DNA of 64,000 bases from Solimonas thermocellulolyticum. GTDB lineage: Bacteria; Pseudomonadota; Gammaproteobacteria; Nevskiales; Nevskiaceae. The notes under the pieces were generated by a model that saw only the letters and a list, made by a program, of their open reading frames with translations, was not told the origin of the DNA and did no database searches. Each line of letters starts with the position of its first letter. Positions within the stretch are counted from its first letter, which is position 1. A program made the translations under genes and the position numbers. The stretch covers positions 45,738 through 109,737 of the forward strand of contig NZ_JBEPIJ010000012.1 in the NCBI RefSeq assembly GCF_040327995.1, given 5' to 3'. Below are positions 44,980-55,620 of this stretch, in pieces.

Positions 44980-45543
44980 TCAGGTCTTCGGTAGCGTGAC
45001 ACCGCGCTGGCCCTGATATTTTCCACCGCGATCCCGGTAAGAGATCTCGCAGAGTTCGTCGGACTCGTAGAACAGCATCTGCGCGACGCCCTCGTTGGCG
45101 TAGATCTTCGCCGGCAGCGGCGTAGTGTTGGAGAACTCCAGCGTCACGTGCCCTTCCCACTCCGGCTCCAGCGGCGTGACGTTGACGATGATGCCGCAGC
45201 GCGCGTAGGTGCTCTTGCCCAGGCATACCACCAGCGTCGAGCGCGGGATGCGGAAGTACTCGACCGTACGCGCCAGCGCGAAGGAGTTGGGCGGGATGAT
45301 GCAGACGTCCGACTGCACGTCGACGAATGACTTCTCGTCGAAGTTCTTCGGATCGACGATGGTCGAATTGATGTTGGTGAAGATCTTGAACTCGTTGGCG
45401 CAGCGCACGTCGTAGCCGTAGCTCGACGTGCCGTAGGACACGATCTTGTGGCCGTCGACCTGCCGCACCTGACCGGCCTCGAACGGCTCGATCATGCCTT
45501 GCGCCGCCATGCGGCGAATCCACTTGTCGGATTTGATGCTCAT
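44980..45543 (-). CDS. dcd: dCTP deaminase
   Basis: A 187-residue trimeric enzyme converting dCTP to dUTP, the major bacterial source of dUTP. It has the N-terminal SIKSDKWIRRMA, YGYDVRCANEFKIF, the conserved ARTVEYFRIPRSTL and CGIIVNVTPLEPEWEGHVT core, and the flexible C-terminal lid. It starts one base after the apbC stop, so the two are probably cotranscribed. Confidence 0.96.
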   Translation of the reverse strand: MSIKSDKWIRRMAAQGMIEPFEAGQVRQVDGHKIVSYGTSSYGYDVRCANEFKIFTNINSTIVDPKNFDEKSFVDVQSDVCIIPPNSFALARTVEYFRIPRSTLVVCLGKSTYARCGIIVNVTPLEPEWEGHVTLEFSNTTPLPAKIYANEGVAQMLFYESDELCEISYRDRGGKYQGQRGVTLPKT

Positions 45544-46617
45544 CTAGTCGTCCGTCATCTCGATGCTCGGGAAGGCCGCGTCGCGCACACCGTAGGCCAG
45601 ACGCGCGGCGGCCAGGCGCGCGATGCCACGATAGCGCTGCGCGAGTTCCCCTTGCGGATCGGCGGCGACGGTCGGGCAGCCGCCGTCGGCCTGTTCGCGG
45701 ATGCGCAGATCCAGCGGCAACTGGCCGAGCAGCTCGCTGCCGCACTCGGCTGCGAGGCGCTCGCCGCCGCCGCTGCCGAAGATCGCCTCGTGGTGGCCGC
45801 AGTTCGAGCACACATGCCAGGCCATGTTCTCGACGATGCCGAGCACCGGGACCTCGACGCGGCGGAACATCTCTAACCCCTTGCGCGCGTCGAGCAGGGC
45901 GATGTCCTGCGGCGTGGTCACGATGACCGCGCCGCTGACCGGGATGCGCTGCGACAGGGTGAGCTGGATGTCACCGGTGCCCGGCGGCAGGTCGACGATC
46001 AGATAGTCGAGATCACGCCAGCGCGTCTCGCCGAGCAACTGGTTGAGTGCCTGCGTGACCATGGGCCCGCGCCAGATCATCGGCTGCGCCTCGTCGATCA
46101 GAAAGCCGATGCTCATCGCCTGCAGGCCGTGGGCGATGATGGGGTTCATGTGCTTGCCGTCGGGTGAGGTCGGCTTGTCGCGGCTGCCGAGCATGCGCGG
46201 CTGGCTGGGGCCGTAGATGTCGGCGTCGAGAATGCCGACGCGCGCGCCCTCGGTGTGCAACGCGAGCGCGAGATTCACCGCCACCGTGGATTTGCCGACG
46301 CCACCCTTGCCGCTGGCCACCGCAATGATGTTGCGGATCTCGGGCAACGGCTGCAGGTTCTTCTGCACCGCGTGGCTCGCAATGCGCGAGCGAATCTCGA
46401 CTTCGGCATCGAGGCCGGCGCCAGCGCGGATGACGCCGCGCAGGCGCTCGGCAAGCTGCTCGTGGACACCGGCGGCCGGAAAGCCGAGCTCGATCACCAC
46501 CTGCGCCCGCGTACCGTCGACCCGCGCCTCGACCACCGTGCCGGCCGCGACCCAGCCGCGGCCGATCAGCGGATCGACATCGGCATCGAGGACGGCGAGC
46601 AGACGGTCGCGGGACAT
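45544..46617 (-). CDS. apbC: ApbC/Mrp iron-sulfur cluster carrier ATPase
   Basis: A 357-residue P-loop ATPase (Mrp/NBP35 family) that carries 4Fe-4S clusters to apo-proteins. An N-terminal DUF59 domain (residues 1-90) is followed by VASGKGGVGKSTVAVNLALAL, DADIYGPSQPRMLG and the VENMAWHVCSNCGHHEAIFG segment with two cysteines for the bridging cluster. It abuts dcd. The start is ATG 46617. Confidence 0.96.
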   Translation of the reverse strand: MSRDRLLAVLDADVDPLIGRGWVAAGTVVEARVDGTRAQVVIELGFPAAGVHEQLAERLRGVIRAGAGLDAEVEIRSRIASHAVQKNLQPLPEIRNIIAVASGKGGVGKSTVAVNLALALHTEGARVGILDADIYGPSQPRMLGSRDKPTSPDGKHMNPIIAHGLQAMSIGFLIDEAQPMIWRGPMVTQALNQLLGETRWRDLDYLIVDLPPGTGDIQLTLSQRIPVSGAVIVTTPQDIALLDARKGLEMFRRVEVPVLGIVENMAWHVCSNCGHHEAIFGSGGGERLAAECGSELLGQLPLDLRIREQADGGCPTVAADPQGELAQRYRGIARLAAARLAYGVRDAAFPSIEMTDD

Positions 46618-46671
46618 GGCGCACGGGATGCAAAGCGGGCGGGAAGTCTAGCCCAAGGCAGCCGGCCCAAC

Positions 46672-46700
46672 GAAAAAGGGCGGGCCGACCGGCCCGCCCC
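46672..46700 (-). terminator. intrinsic terminator after subtilisin-like protease
   Basis: On the minus strand GGGCGGGCC-GGTC-GGCCCGCCC is followed by TTTTT (stem 46678-46699, U-tract 46673-46677), a strong Rho-independent terminator 18 bases past the protease stop and just upstream of apbC. Confidence 0.85.
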
Positions 46701-46718
46701 GTTCACTGCGAAAGCGCC

Positions 46719-47933
<1,215 letters not shown>

Positions 47934-48159
47934 TACGCACTCTCCTTGTGTTGAGTTGATCGTCGCCGGGCATCCCGGTGCGGACCTCCCCCCAGCATCC
48001 GTGCACGGCGCGGGCCGACTGTAACCCATCGAAGTCGGTAAATCTCTTACAGGGAGATACCCAACTCTGAATGCAGGCCGCTCAGGCCGGATCGGGAAGT
48101 GCGCGAAGCGCGTGCGATAATTGCCTGATCTGTCTCGCCGAATGCCCCGTCTGCGCCCC
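47934..48159. other. divergent spacer between protease and metG
   Basis: No gene is seen in this 226-base spacer. A GATAAT at 48116-48121 lies 39 bases before the metG ATG and could be a -10 box, but I see no matching -35. The left part reads toward the protease gene and contains its ribosome binding site. Confidence 0.3.
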
Positions 48160-50205
48160 ATGCGTCGCCACCTCCTCGTCACCAATGCCCTGCCCTATGC
48201 CAACGGCCCGCTGCACCTGGGCCACATGGTCGGCTATGTGCAGGCCGACATCTGGGTGCGCTTCCAGCGCCTGAACGGGCATGCCGTGCACTACGTCTGC
48301 GCCGACGACGCCCACGGCACGCCGATCATGCTCGCCGCCGAGAAGGCCGGGGTCTCGCCCGAGGCCTTCATCGAACAGATCCGGATCGAACATGCGCGCG
48401 ATTTCGCCGACTTCGGCGTCGCCTTCGACCACTACCACTCGACCCACTCGCCAGAGAATCAGGCGCTGTCCGAGCTGATCTACCGGCGCCTCGACGCCGC
48501 CGGCGCGATCGCGCGGCGCCACATCCAGCAGTTGTTCGACCCGGTCAAGCAGATGTTCCTGCCGGACCGCTACATCAAGGGCGAATGCCCCAAGTGCGGC
48601 GCGGCCGACCAGTACGGCGACAACTGCGAGGTCTGCGGCGCCGCCTATGCGCCGACGGACCTGAAAAATCCGCGCTCGGTCGTCTCCGGTGCCACGCCGG
48701 TGATGCGCGAGTCCGAGCATTTCTTCTTCGAGGTCGGCAAGTTCCAGGCCGTGCTCGGCGAGTGGCTGTCCGGGGACGTCGCCCATCCCGCGGTCAAGGC
48801 CAAGCTGCGCGAGTGGTTCAATGCCGGCCTGCGCGACTGGGACATTTCGCGCGACGCCCCCTACTTCGGCTTTCCGATTCCGGGCGCGCCGGGCAAGTTC
48901 TTCTACGTCTGGCTCGACGCGCCGATCGGCTACATGGCGAGCTTCAAGGCTCATGTCGAGAAGCTCGGGCAACCGGAGCTGTTCGATGCGTTCTGGGATG
49001 CCGGCGCCAAGACCGAGCTGCACCACTTCATCGGCAAGGACATCGTCAACTTCCACGGCCTGTTCTGGCCGGCGATGCTGCACGGCTCGGGTCACCGTAC
49101 GCCGACCAAGCTGCACGTCAACGGCTATCTGACGATCAACGGCGCCAAGATGTCCAAGTCGCGCGGCACCTTCATCCGCGCGCGCACCTACCTCAACCAC
49201 CTGAACCCGGAGTACCTACGCTATTACTTCGCGGCCAAGCTCGGCGCCGGCGTCGACGATCTGGACCTCAACCTCGAGGACTTCGTCAGTCGCATCAACA
49301 GCGACATCGTCGGCAAGTACGTCAACATCGCCAGCCGCTGCGCCGGCTTCATCGAGAAGCGCTACGGCGGAAGGCTCGCGCGCCAGATGCACGACCGTGC
49401 GCTGTTCGAGCGCATCGCCGCCGCCGCGCCGGCGATCGCCGGCCTGTACGAGTCCGGCGAGTATGCCGCCGCGGTGCGCGAGATCATGCGCCTCGCCGAC
49501 GAGGCCAACGGCGAGATCCAGACGCTCGCCCCCTGGATCATGGCCAAGGATGCTTCCAGGTCCGAAGACCTGCACCGCGTCTGCACGACCTTCATCAACG
49601 TGTTCCGCCAGCTCACGCTGTATCTCAAGCCGCTGCTGCCGAAGATCGCCGAACGGGCCGAAGCCTTCCTCGGCATCGCGCCGCTAAAGTGGGCACAGGC
49701 CAACGAGGCGCTGCTCGATCACGCCATCCAGCCCTACCCGATGCTGGCGACGCGCATCGACAAGGCCGCGATCGACGCAATGCTCGCGGAGGAAGGCGGA
49801 CCGATCGAAGCCAAGCCCGAGCCCAAGCCCGCCGCCAAGGCAAAGAAGGAGACGCCGGTGAGCAGCAGCGAAAACGGCATCATTGGCATCGACGACTTCA
49901 CCAAGGTCGACCTGCGCATCGCCCGCATCGCCAGCGCCGAGGCGGTCGAGGGCGCGGACAAGCTGCTGCGGTTGCAGCTCGACGTCGGCGAACTCGGCAC
50001 GCGTCAGGTCTTTGCCGGCATCAAGTCGGCCTATGCGCCCGAGAAACTGGTCGGCAAGCTCACGGTGATGGTCGCGAACCTCGCGCCGCGCAAGATGAAG
50101 TTCGGTGTGTCCGAAGGCATGGTGCTGGCCGCCGGCGGGCACGACGGCGGGCCGTTTCTCCTGTATCCGGACGAGGGCGCCACACCCGGGATGCGGATCA
50201 AATAA
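48160..50205 (+). CDS. metG: methionyl-tRNA synthetase
   Basis: A 681-residue class I tRNA synthetase. It has the HIGH-equivalent HLGH in ALPYANGPLHLGHMVGY, the zinc-binding CPKCGAADQYGDNC region, KMSKS in NGAKMSKSRGTF, the anticodon-binding domain, and the C-terminal tRNA-binding EMAP-II/OB domain (FTKVDLRIARIASAEAV) typical of long MetRS. ATG 48160 gives a family-like N-terminus; ATG 48142 is an alternative. It is followed by the rnf operon after 135 bases. Confidence 0.97.
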   Translation: MRRHLLVTNALPYANGPLHLGHMVGYVQADIWVRFQRLNGHAVHYVCADDAHGTPIMLAAEKAGVSPEAFIEQIRIEHARDFADFGVAFDHYHSTHSPENQALSELIYRRLDAAGAIARRHIQQLFDPVKQMFLPDRYIKGECPKCGAADQYGDNCEVCGAAYAPTDLKNPRSVVSGATPVMRESEHFFFEVGKFQAVLGEWLSGDVAHPAVKAKLREWFNAGLRDWDISRDAPYFGFPIPGAPGKFFYVWLDAPIGYMASFKAHVEKLGQPELFDAFWDAGAKTELHHFIGKDIVNFHGLFWPAMLHGSGHRTPTKLHVNGYLTINGAKMSKSRGTFIRARTYLNHLNPEYLRYYFAAKLGAGVDDLDLNLEDFVSRINSDIVGKYVNIASRCAGFIEKRYGGRLARQMHDRALFERIAAAAPAIAGLYESGEYAAAVREIMRLADEANGEIQTLAPWIMAKDASRSEDLHRVCTTFINVFRQLTLYLKPLLPKIAERAEAFLGIAPLKWAQANEALLDHAIQPYPMLATRIDKAAIDAMLAEEGGPIEAKPEPKPAAKAKKETPVSSSENGIIGIDDFTKVDLRIARIASAEAVEGADKLLRLQLDVGELGTRQVFAGIKSAYAPEKLVGKLTVMVANLAPRKMKFGVSEGMVLAAGGHDGGPFLLYPDEGATPGMRIK

Positions 50206-50235
50206 GCGAGCCGGCGCGCCGCAGACACGGCGCAT

Positions 50236-50250
50236 ATTCCGCGGCGGAAT
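50236..50250. promoter_or_regulatory. perfect palindrome upstream of rnfA
   Basis: ATTCCGC-G-GCGGAAT is a perfect 7-1-7 palindrome in the 135-base spacer between metG and rnfA, 91 bases before the rnfA start. It may be an operator for the rnf operon; the regulator is unknown. Confidence 0.4.
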
Positions 50251-50340
50251 GAGATCAGATCGTTGCCCCTGTCAGCCTTGCTCACGCCCACGCGGCCACG
50301 CATCATCGCGCGGTTTTGACGCCCGTCTGCGGCCCTCGCC

Positions 50341-50916
50341 TTGACCGAATACCTGCTCATCCTCCTCGGCGCCGTCCTGGTCCACAACTTCGTGCTGGTC
50401 CAGTTCCTGGGCCTGTGCCCGTTCATGGGCACCTCGAAGAAGGTCGAGACCTCGGCGGGCCTGGCACTGGCGACGACCTTCGTGCTGACGCTGACCGCGG
50501 TCGCGACGTATCTGACCGACACCTACATCCTCGCGCCCTTGGGGCTGGAATACCTGCGCACGATCGTCTTCATCCTGGTCATCGCCGCGGCGGTGCAGAC
50601 CGTGGAGATGGTCGTACACAAGTCGAGCCCGCTGCTGTATCAGGTGCTGGGCATCTACCTGCCGCTGATCACGACCAACTGCATCGTGCTCGGCGTGGCC
50701 CTGCTCAACGTGCGCCAGGCGCAGAACTTCATGGAATCGCTGCTCACGGGTCTGGGTGCGGGCCTCGGCTTCTCGCTGGTGCTGCTGCTGTTCGCGAGCA
50801 TCCGCGAGCGCATCGCGGTTTCCGACGTGCCGGCGGTGTTCAAGGGCGCGCCGATCGCGCTGGTCACCGCAGGGATCATGAGTCTCGCCTTCCTCGGCTT
50901 CTCGGGGCTGGACTGA
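50341..50916 (+). CDS. rnfA: Rnf electron transport complex subunit A
   Basis: A 191-residue membrane subunit with six helices and the two symmetric cysteine segments FLGLCPFMG and TTNCIVLGVA, which in RnfA/RnfE bind an iron-sulfur centre in the membrane. It works in the ion-pumping NADH:ferredoxin oxidoreductase Rnf (or as RsxA in keeping SoxR reduced). Start is TTG 50341, without a strong ribosome binding site. The stop overlaps the rnfB start. Confidence 0.96.
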   Translation: MTEYLLILLGAVLVHNFVLVQFLGLCPFMGTSKKVETSAGLALATTFVLTLTAVATYLTDTYILAPLGLEYLRTIVFILVIAAAVQTVEMVVHKSSPLLYQVLGIYLPLITTNCIVLGVALLNVRQAQNFMESLLTGLGAGLGFSLVLLLFASIRERIAVSDVPAVFKGAPIALVTAGIMSLAFLGFSGLD

Positions 50917-51467
50917 TGCTCGCCGCGATCATCGCGCTTGCAGCGCTCGCCGCCGTGTTCGGCCTGGGCCTGGGCTTCGCCGCCGTGCGTTTCAAGGTCG
51001 AGGGCGATCCGCTGGTCGAGAAAATCGACAAGATCCTGCCGCAGACCCAGTGCGGACAGTGCGGCTTTCCGGGCTGCCGACCGTATGCGGCCGCGATCGC
51101 CGAAGGCCGCGCCGAAATCAATCAATGCCCACCCGGCGGCGAGGAAGGCATCCTCAAGCTCGCCGAACTGCTCGGCCGCGAACCGATGCCGCTGAACCCC
51201 GAGAACGGGGTCGCCAAGACGGTGCCGACGGTCGCGGTCATCGACGAGAACGCCTGCATCGGCTGCACCAAGTGCATCCAGGCCTGTCCGGTCGACGCCA
51301 TCCTCGGCGCGGCGCAGCAGATGCACACGGTCATCGCGTCCGAATGCACCGGCTGCGAACTGTGCCTGCCCCCCTGCCCGGTCGACTGCATCCAGATGGT
51401 GCCGATCGCCGACACGCCGCGCACCTGGCGCTGGCCCTTGCCGGATGCCGTGGGCAAGGCCACGTAG
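50916..51467 (+). CDS. rnfB: Rnf electron transport complex subunit B
   Basis: A 183-residue membrane-anchored ferredoxin. One N-terminal helix precedes the TQCGQCGFPGC cluster motif and two 4Fe-4S motifs (CIGCTKCIQACP and CTGCELCLPPCP). It carries electrons between RnfC and the membrane subunits. The length matches short RnfB proteins without the long C-terminal extension. ATG 50916 overlaps the rnfA stop by one base. Confidence 0.96.
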   Translation: MLAAIIALAALAAVFGLGLGFAAVRFKVEGDPLVEKIDKILPQTQCGQCGFPGCRPYAAAIAEGRAEINQCPPGGEEGILKLAELLGREPMPLNPENGVAKTVPTVAVIDENACIGCTKCIQACPVDAILGAAQQMHTVIASECTGCELCLPPCPVDCIQMVPIADTPRTWRWPLPDAVGKAT

Positions 51468-51486
51468 ACGCCGGGAGCGAGCGATC

Positions 51487-53334
51487 ATGAGCTGGATGGA
51501 GCGCCTGTTCGACTTCCGCGGCGGCCTGCACCTCGACGAGCGCAAGGCGATGTCGACGCGGCATCCGATCCGCGTCGCGCCGGTGCCGCCGCAACTGGTG
51601 CTGCCCTTGTCGCAGCACGCAGGCAGTCCGGCCAAACCGATGGTCCGGATCGGCGAGCGCGTGCGACGCGGCCAGACCATCGCTGAGCCGGACGGCTTCG
51701 TCTCGGTGCCGATCCATGCCAGCAGCTCGGGCACCGTCGTCGCCATCGAAGCGCGCCCCATCCCGCATGTCTCGGGCTTGCCCGCACCGTGCATCGTCAT
51801 CGACACGGATGGACTCGACGAGCCGCTGCCCACACCGGAATGGACGCCGGTCGAGGACTTCCACGCCCTCGATGCCAAGACCCTTCGCGAGATCGTGCGC
51901 CGCGCCGGCATCGCCGGGCTCGGCGGCGCCGGCTTTCCGAGCTTCATCAAGCTCTCGCCGGGCCGTGCGGTCGAAACGCTGATCATCAACGGTGCCGAGT
52001 GCGAGCCCTACATCAGTTGCGACCAGCAGCTCATGGCCGAGCGCGCCGACGAGATCATCGGCGGCGTGCAGGTGATTCTGCACGCGATCGGTGCGCCGCA
52101 CTGCCTGATTGGCGTGGAGGACAACAAACCCGATGCGATCGCCGCGCTGCGCGCCGCCGCCGCGCACGATGCGCGCATCCAGGTGCGCGTGGTGCCGACG
52201 CGCTATCCGCAGGGCGGCGAGAAGCAGCTCATCCAGACGCTCACCGGCCGCGAAGTGCCGAGCGAAGGCCTGCCGCTGGACATCGGCCTGGTGGTCCACA
52301 ACCCGGGCACGGCGCGCGCGGTGTTCCGCGCCGTGCGCTACGCCGAGCCGCTGACCTCGCGCATCGTCACCGTCACCGGCGGCGCAGTCGCACAGCCGCA
52401 GAACTTCGAGGCGCGCCTGGGCACACCGATGCGCTTTTTGATCGAGCAGGCCGGCGGCTACGTGCAGGCACCGGGGCGGCTGCTGATGGGCGGACCGATG
52501 ATGGGCTTTGCGCTGCCCTCGGACGAGCTGCCGGTGATCAAGGCGACCAACTGCATCCTCGCCGCCGCGCCCGGGGAACTGCGCCCGGACGAGACGGCGA
52601 TGCCGTGCATCCGCTGCGGCGCCTGCCAGGAGGCCTGCCCGATCAACCTCTTGCCGCAGCAGCTCTACTGGCATGCGCGCGGCGGCGAGTACGACAAGGC
52701 GCGGGCCCTGAATCTGTTCGACTGCATCGAATGCGGCTGCTGCGCGCAGGTCTGCCCCAGCCATATCCCGCTGGTGCAGTACTACCGCCACGCCAAGACC
52801 GAGATCTGGGCCGAGGAGCGCGAGCGGCGCAAGGCCGATGCCGCGCGCGAGCGCCACGAAGCGCGCCAGGCACGGCTGGAGCGCGAGGCACGCGAAAGGC
52901 AACAGGCGCGCGCACGTAAAAAGGCGCAGCTCGCCGCGCACAAGGCGACCGCCGATCCGAGCGAGGCGCCGCTGACCGCGAGCGTGGCGCCGGCCGTCAA
53001 CACCGATGATCCGGTGGCCGCCGCGATCGCCGCCGCCAAGGCGAAGAAGGCCGCCAAGGCCAGCGTCGCAGAAGGTGATGATCCGGTCGCACGGGCGATT
53101 GCGGCCGCCAAAGCGAAGAAGGCGGCGAGCGCGGCCAGCGCAGACGGCGCGCCGGCCGACGATCCGGTGGCCGCCGCGATCGCCGCCGCCAAGGCGCGCA
53201 AAGCGGCCAAGGCAGCGGGCAGCGAAGCGGCGAGCGCGGCGGGCGCGGAAGATGATCCGGTGGCGCGTGCCATCGCTGCGGCAAAAGCCAAGAAGGCCGC
53301 GCGCGAAACCGCCGAGCCTGACGGTGAGCCTTGA
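51487..53334 (+). CDS. rnfC: Rnf electron transport complex subunit C, repeat-extended
   Basis: A 615-residue RnfC, the peripheral NADH/FMN and 2x4Fe-4S subunit. The Rossmann part has GGAGFPSFIKL, the cluster motifs are CIRCGACQEACP and CIECGCCAQVCP. A basic helical linker (residues about 445-495) is followed by four imperfect repeats beginning DDPVAAAIAAAKAKKAAKA, at residues about 515-610, rich in Ala and Lys. The repeat tail is longer than many RnfC proteins. It starts 20 bases after the rnfB stop. Confidence 0.95.
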   Translation: MSWMERLFDFRGGLHLDERKAMSTRHPIRVAPVPPQLVLPLSQHAGSPAKPMVRIGERVRRGQTIAEPDGFVSVPIHASSSGTVVAIEARPIPHVSGLPAPCIVIDTDGLDEPLPTPEWTPVEDFHALDAKTLREIVRRAGIAGLGGAGFPSFIKLSPGRAVETLIINGAECEPYISCDQQLMAERADEIIGGVQVILHAIGAPHCLIGVEDNKPDAIAALRAAAAHDARIQVRVVPTRYPQGGEKQLIQTLTGREVPSEGLPLDIGLVVHNPGTARAVFRAVRYAEPLTSRIVTVTGGAVAQPQNFEARLGTPMRFLIEQAGGYVQAPGRLLMGGPMMGFALPSDELPVIKATNCILAAAPGELRPDETAMPCIRCGACQEACPINLLPQQLYWHARGGEYDKARALNLFDCIECGCCAQVCPSHIPLVQYYRHAKTEIWAEERERRKADAARERHEARQARLEREARERQQARARKKAQLAAHKATADPSEAPLTASVAPAVNTDDPVAAAIAAAKAKKAAKASVAEGDDPVARAIAAAKAKKAASAASADGAPADDPVAAAIAAAKARKAAKAAGSEAASAAGAEDDPVARAIAAAKAKKAARETAEPDGEP

Positions 53335-54311
53335 TGCGCCTGTCCTCGCCCTTTCTGCCGGTGGCCGGGAGCGTCGGTGCGGTGATGCGCGACGTGCTGC
53401 TGGCGCTGGTGCCCGGCATCGCCGTCTACACGCTGCTGTTCGGCCTCGGCGTGCTGCGCAACATCGCCCTCGCCGCCCTCGCCTGCCTGCTGTTCGAAGC
53501 ATTGGCGCTGCGCCTGCGCGCCCGGCCGCTCAAGCCGTTTCTCACCGACGGCAGCGCGCTGGTCACCGGCGTGCTGCTGGCGCTGACCCTGCCGCCGATC
53601 GCGCCGTGGTGGATCGCCGTCGTCGGCAGCCTGTTCGCGATACTGCTCGGCAAGCAGGTCTATGGCGGGCTCGGCTACAACCCGTTCAATCCGGCGATGG
53701 TCGGCTACGTCGTGCTGCTGATCTCCTTCCCGGTGCAGATGACGGCCTGGCCGGCTTTGCAGCCGCCGTGGGCCGATGCTCCGGATGCGATCTCGGCGGC
53801 CACCGCGCTCGATCACGTTCGCACCCAGCTTTCGCTCGAACGCACGCTGACCGAAATCCGCGGCGACGCGCCGCTCGGCTGGATCGCCGGCGCCGGCTGG
53901 GAGTGGGTCGCGCTGGCGTGGCTCGGCGGTGGTCTGTACCTGCTCTGGCGCGGCACGATCCGCTGGCAGATTCCGGTTGGGATGCTCGGCGGGCTGACGC
54001 TGATCGCGCTGCCGTTCTGGGCGATCGACCCCGACCGCTACGCCTCGCCGCTGTTCCACTGGCTCGCCGGCGCGACGCTGCTCGGCGCCTTTTTCATCGC
54101 CACCGATCCGGTCTCGGCGGCGACGACGCCGCGCGGCCGCCTGCTCTACGGCGCGCTGATCGGCGTGCTGGTCTACGTCATCCGCACCTGGGGCGGTTAT
54201 CCGGACGGCGTCGCCTTCGCCGTGCTGCTGCTCAACATCTGCGCACCGACGATCGACCGCTACACCCAGCCGCGCGTCTACGGTCACCGCCGCGGCGAGG
54301 CCGAGCCGTGA
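53334..54311 (+). CDS. rnfD: Rnf electron transport complex subunit D
   Basis: A 325-residue membrane subunit with about nine to ten helices. It belongs to the NqrB/RnfD family, whose members bind FMN covalently through a Thr; here the DAISAATALD segment near residue 160 fits that site. Other family marks are FLTDGSALVTGVLLAL and GGYPDGVAFAVLLLN. Start ATG 53334 overlaps the rnfC stop by one base, and the last codons overlap the rnfG start (GTGA). Confidence 0.95.
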   Translation: MRLSSPFLPVAGSVGAVMRDVLLALVPGIAVYTLLFGLGVLRNIALAALACLLFEALALRLRARPLKPFLTDGSALVTGVLLALTLPPIAPWWIAVVGSLFAILLGKQVYGGLGYNPFNPAMVGYVVLLISFPVQMTAWPALQPPWADAPDAISAATALDHVRTQLSLERTLTEIRGDAPLGWIAGAGWEWVALAWLGGGLYLLWRGTIRWQIPVGMLGGLTLIALPFWAIDPDRYASPLFHWLAGATLLGAFFIATDPVSAATTPRGRLLYGALIGVLVYVIRTWGGYPDGVAFAVLLLNICAPTIDRYTQPRVYGHRRGEAEP

Positions 54312-54937
54312 AGACCACGCTCGCGCAGATGCTGCGCGCCGGCGGCGTGCTCGGCGCCTTTGGCCTCGCCTGTGCCGCGGTGCTCGGCGGCACCTGGACG
54401 CTGACCGCGGACCGCATCCGCGAGGCCGAGCAGCAACGCCTGCTGCGTCAGCTCGAGGAGGTGCTGCCGGTCGGCGCTTACGACAACGCTGTCGCCAGCG
54501 ATACGCTGCAGGTGACCAGCGACGCGCTGGGTCCCGGGACGCACACCGTCTACCGCGCCCGCCGCGACGGTGAGCCGGTGGCCGCGGTCTTGAGCGCCGT
54601 CGCCCCCGACGGCTACGGCGGCCCGATCGCGCTGCTCGTCGGCATCGCCTACGACGGCCGCATCACCGGCGTGCGCGTGACCGCGCACAAGGAGACGCCG
54701 GGCCTGGGCGACAAGATCGACCTGTCGCGCAACGACTGGATCCTCGACTTCGATGGCCGCTCGCTGCTCGATCCCGGCCCGCGCGACTGGGCGGTGAAAA
54801 AGGACGGCGGCGTGTTCGACCAGTTCGCCGGCGCGACGATCACGCCGCGCGCCGTGGTCAAGGCGGTGCACCGAAGCCTGCAATACTTCGCCGAGCATCG
54901 CGAAACCCTGTTCGCACACGCCGAGGAGACGCCATGA
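54308..54937 (+). CDS. rnfG: Rnf electron transport complex subunit G
   Basis: A 209-residue subunit with one N-terminal membrane helix and a periplasmic FMN-binding domain. The covalent FMN-threonine site is in FDQFAGATITPRAVVKAV, with ETPGLGDKI upstream. Electrons pass from RnfD to RnfG. GTG 54308 overlaps the rnfD stop by four bases. The stop overlaps rnfE by four bases. Confidence 0.95.
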   Translation: MKTTLAQMLRAGGVLGAFGLACAAVLGGTWTLTADRIREAEQQRLLRQLEEVLPVGAYDNAVASDTLQVTSDALGPGTHTVYRARRDGEPVAAVLSAVAPDGYGGPIALLVGIAYDGRITGVRVTAHKETPGLGDKIDLSRNDWILDFDGRSLLDPGPRDWAVKKDGGVFDQFAGATITPRAVVKAVHRSLQYFAEHRETLFAHAEETP

Positions 54938-55620
54938 GCACCAGCGCCCATCCGTTCGCGAAGATCGCCCGCGACGGCCTGTGGACCAACAACCCGGGCT
55001 TCGTGCAACTGCTCGGCCTGTGCCCGCTGCTCGCGGTCAGCAACAACCTGGTCAATGCGCTCGCACTCGGCCTGGCGACGATGTTCGTGATGCTGATGTC
55101 GAACACCATCGTCTCGCTGATCCGCCCGGTGGTGCGCCAGGAGATCCGCATCCCGATCTACGTGATGGTGATCGCCTCGCTGGTGACCATCGTCGAGCTG
55201 GTGATGAACGCCTGGTTCAACACCCTGTACAACATCCTCGGCATCTTTCTGCCGATCATCACCACCAACTGCGTGATCATCGGCCGTGCCGAAGCCTATG
55301 CGGCGAAAAACCCGGTGCACCGCGCCGCCTTCGACGGCCTGATGATGGGCGCCGGCTTTGGCCTCGCGCTGGTGCTGCTCGGCGCGATGCGCGAGCTGCT
55401 CGCACAGGGCACGCTCGGCGCCGACCTGCACCTGCTGTTCGGCGAGGCGTTGCGCGGCATCCACCTGAGCCTGATCGCGGACGAGCAAGGCCTGCTGCTC
55501 GCGGCGCTGCCGCCGGGCGCCTTCATCGGGCTAGGGCTTTTGATCGCCGGCAAGAACTGGATCGACCGCCGCTACGCCGCGCGCGCGCTTACGCCGTCGG
55601 CGGCGCCGGCCGCCGCATGA
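54934..55620 (+). CDS. rnfE: Rnf electron transport complex subunit E
   Basis: A 228-residue six-helix subunit, homologous to RnfA, with the paired cysteine segments LLGLCPLLAV and TTNCVIIGRAEA. RnfA and RnfE together form the membrane iron-sulfur site. Start ATG 54934 overlaps rnfG, and the stop overlaps the nth start by four bases, so nth is coupled to the rnf operon. The order rnfABCDGE-nth is standard for gammaproteobacteria. Confidence 0.96.
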   Translation: MSTSAHPFAKIARDGLWTNNPGFVQLLGLCPLLAVSNNLVNALALGLATMFVMLMSNTIVSLIRPVVRQEIRIPIYVMVIASLVTIVELVMNAWFNTLYNILGIFLPIITTNCVIIGRAEAYAAKNPVHRAAFDGLMMGAGFGLALVLLGAMRELLAQGTLGADLHLLFGEALRGIHLSLIADEQGLLLAALPPGAFIGLGLLIAGKNWIDRRYAARALTPSAAPAAA

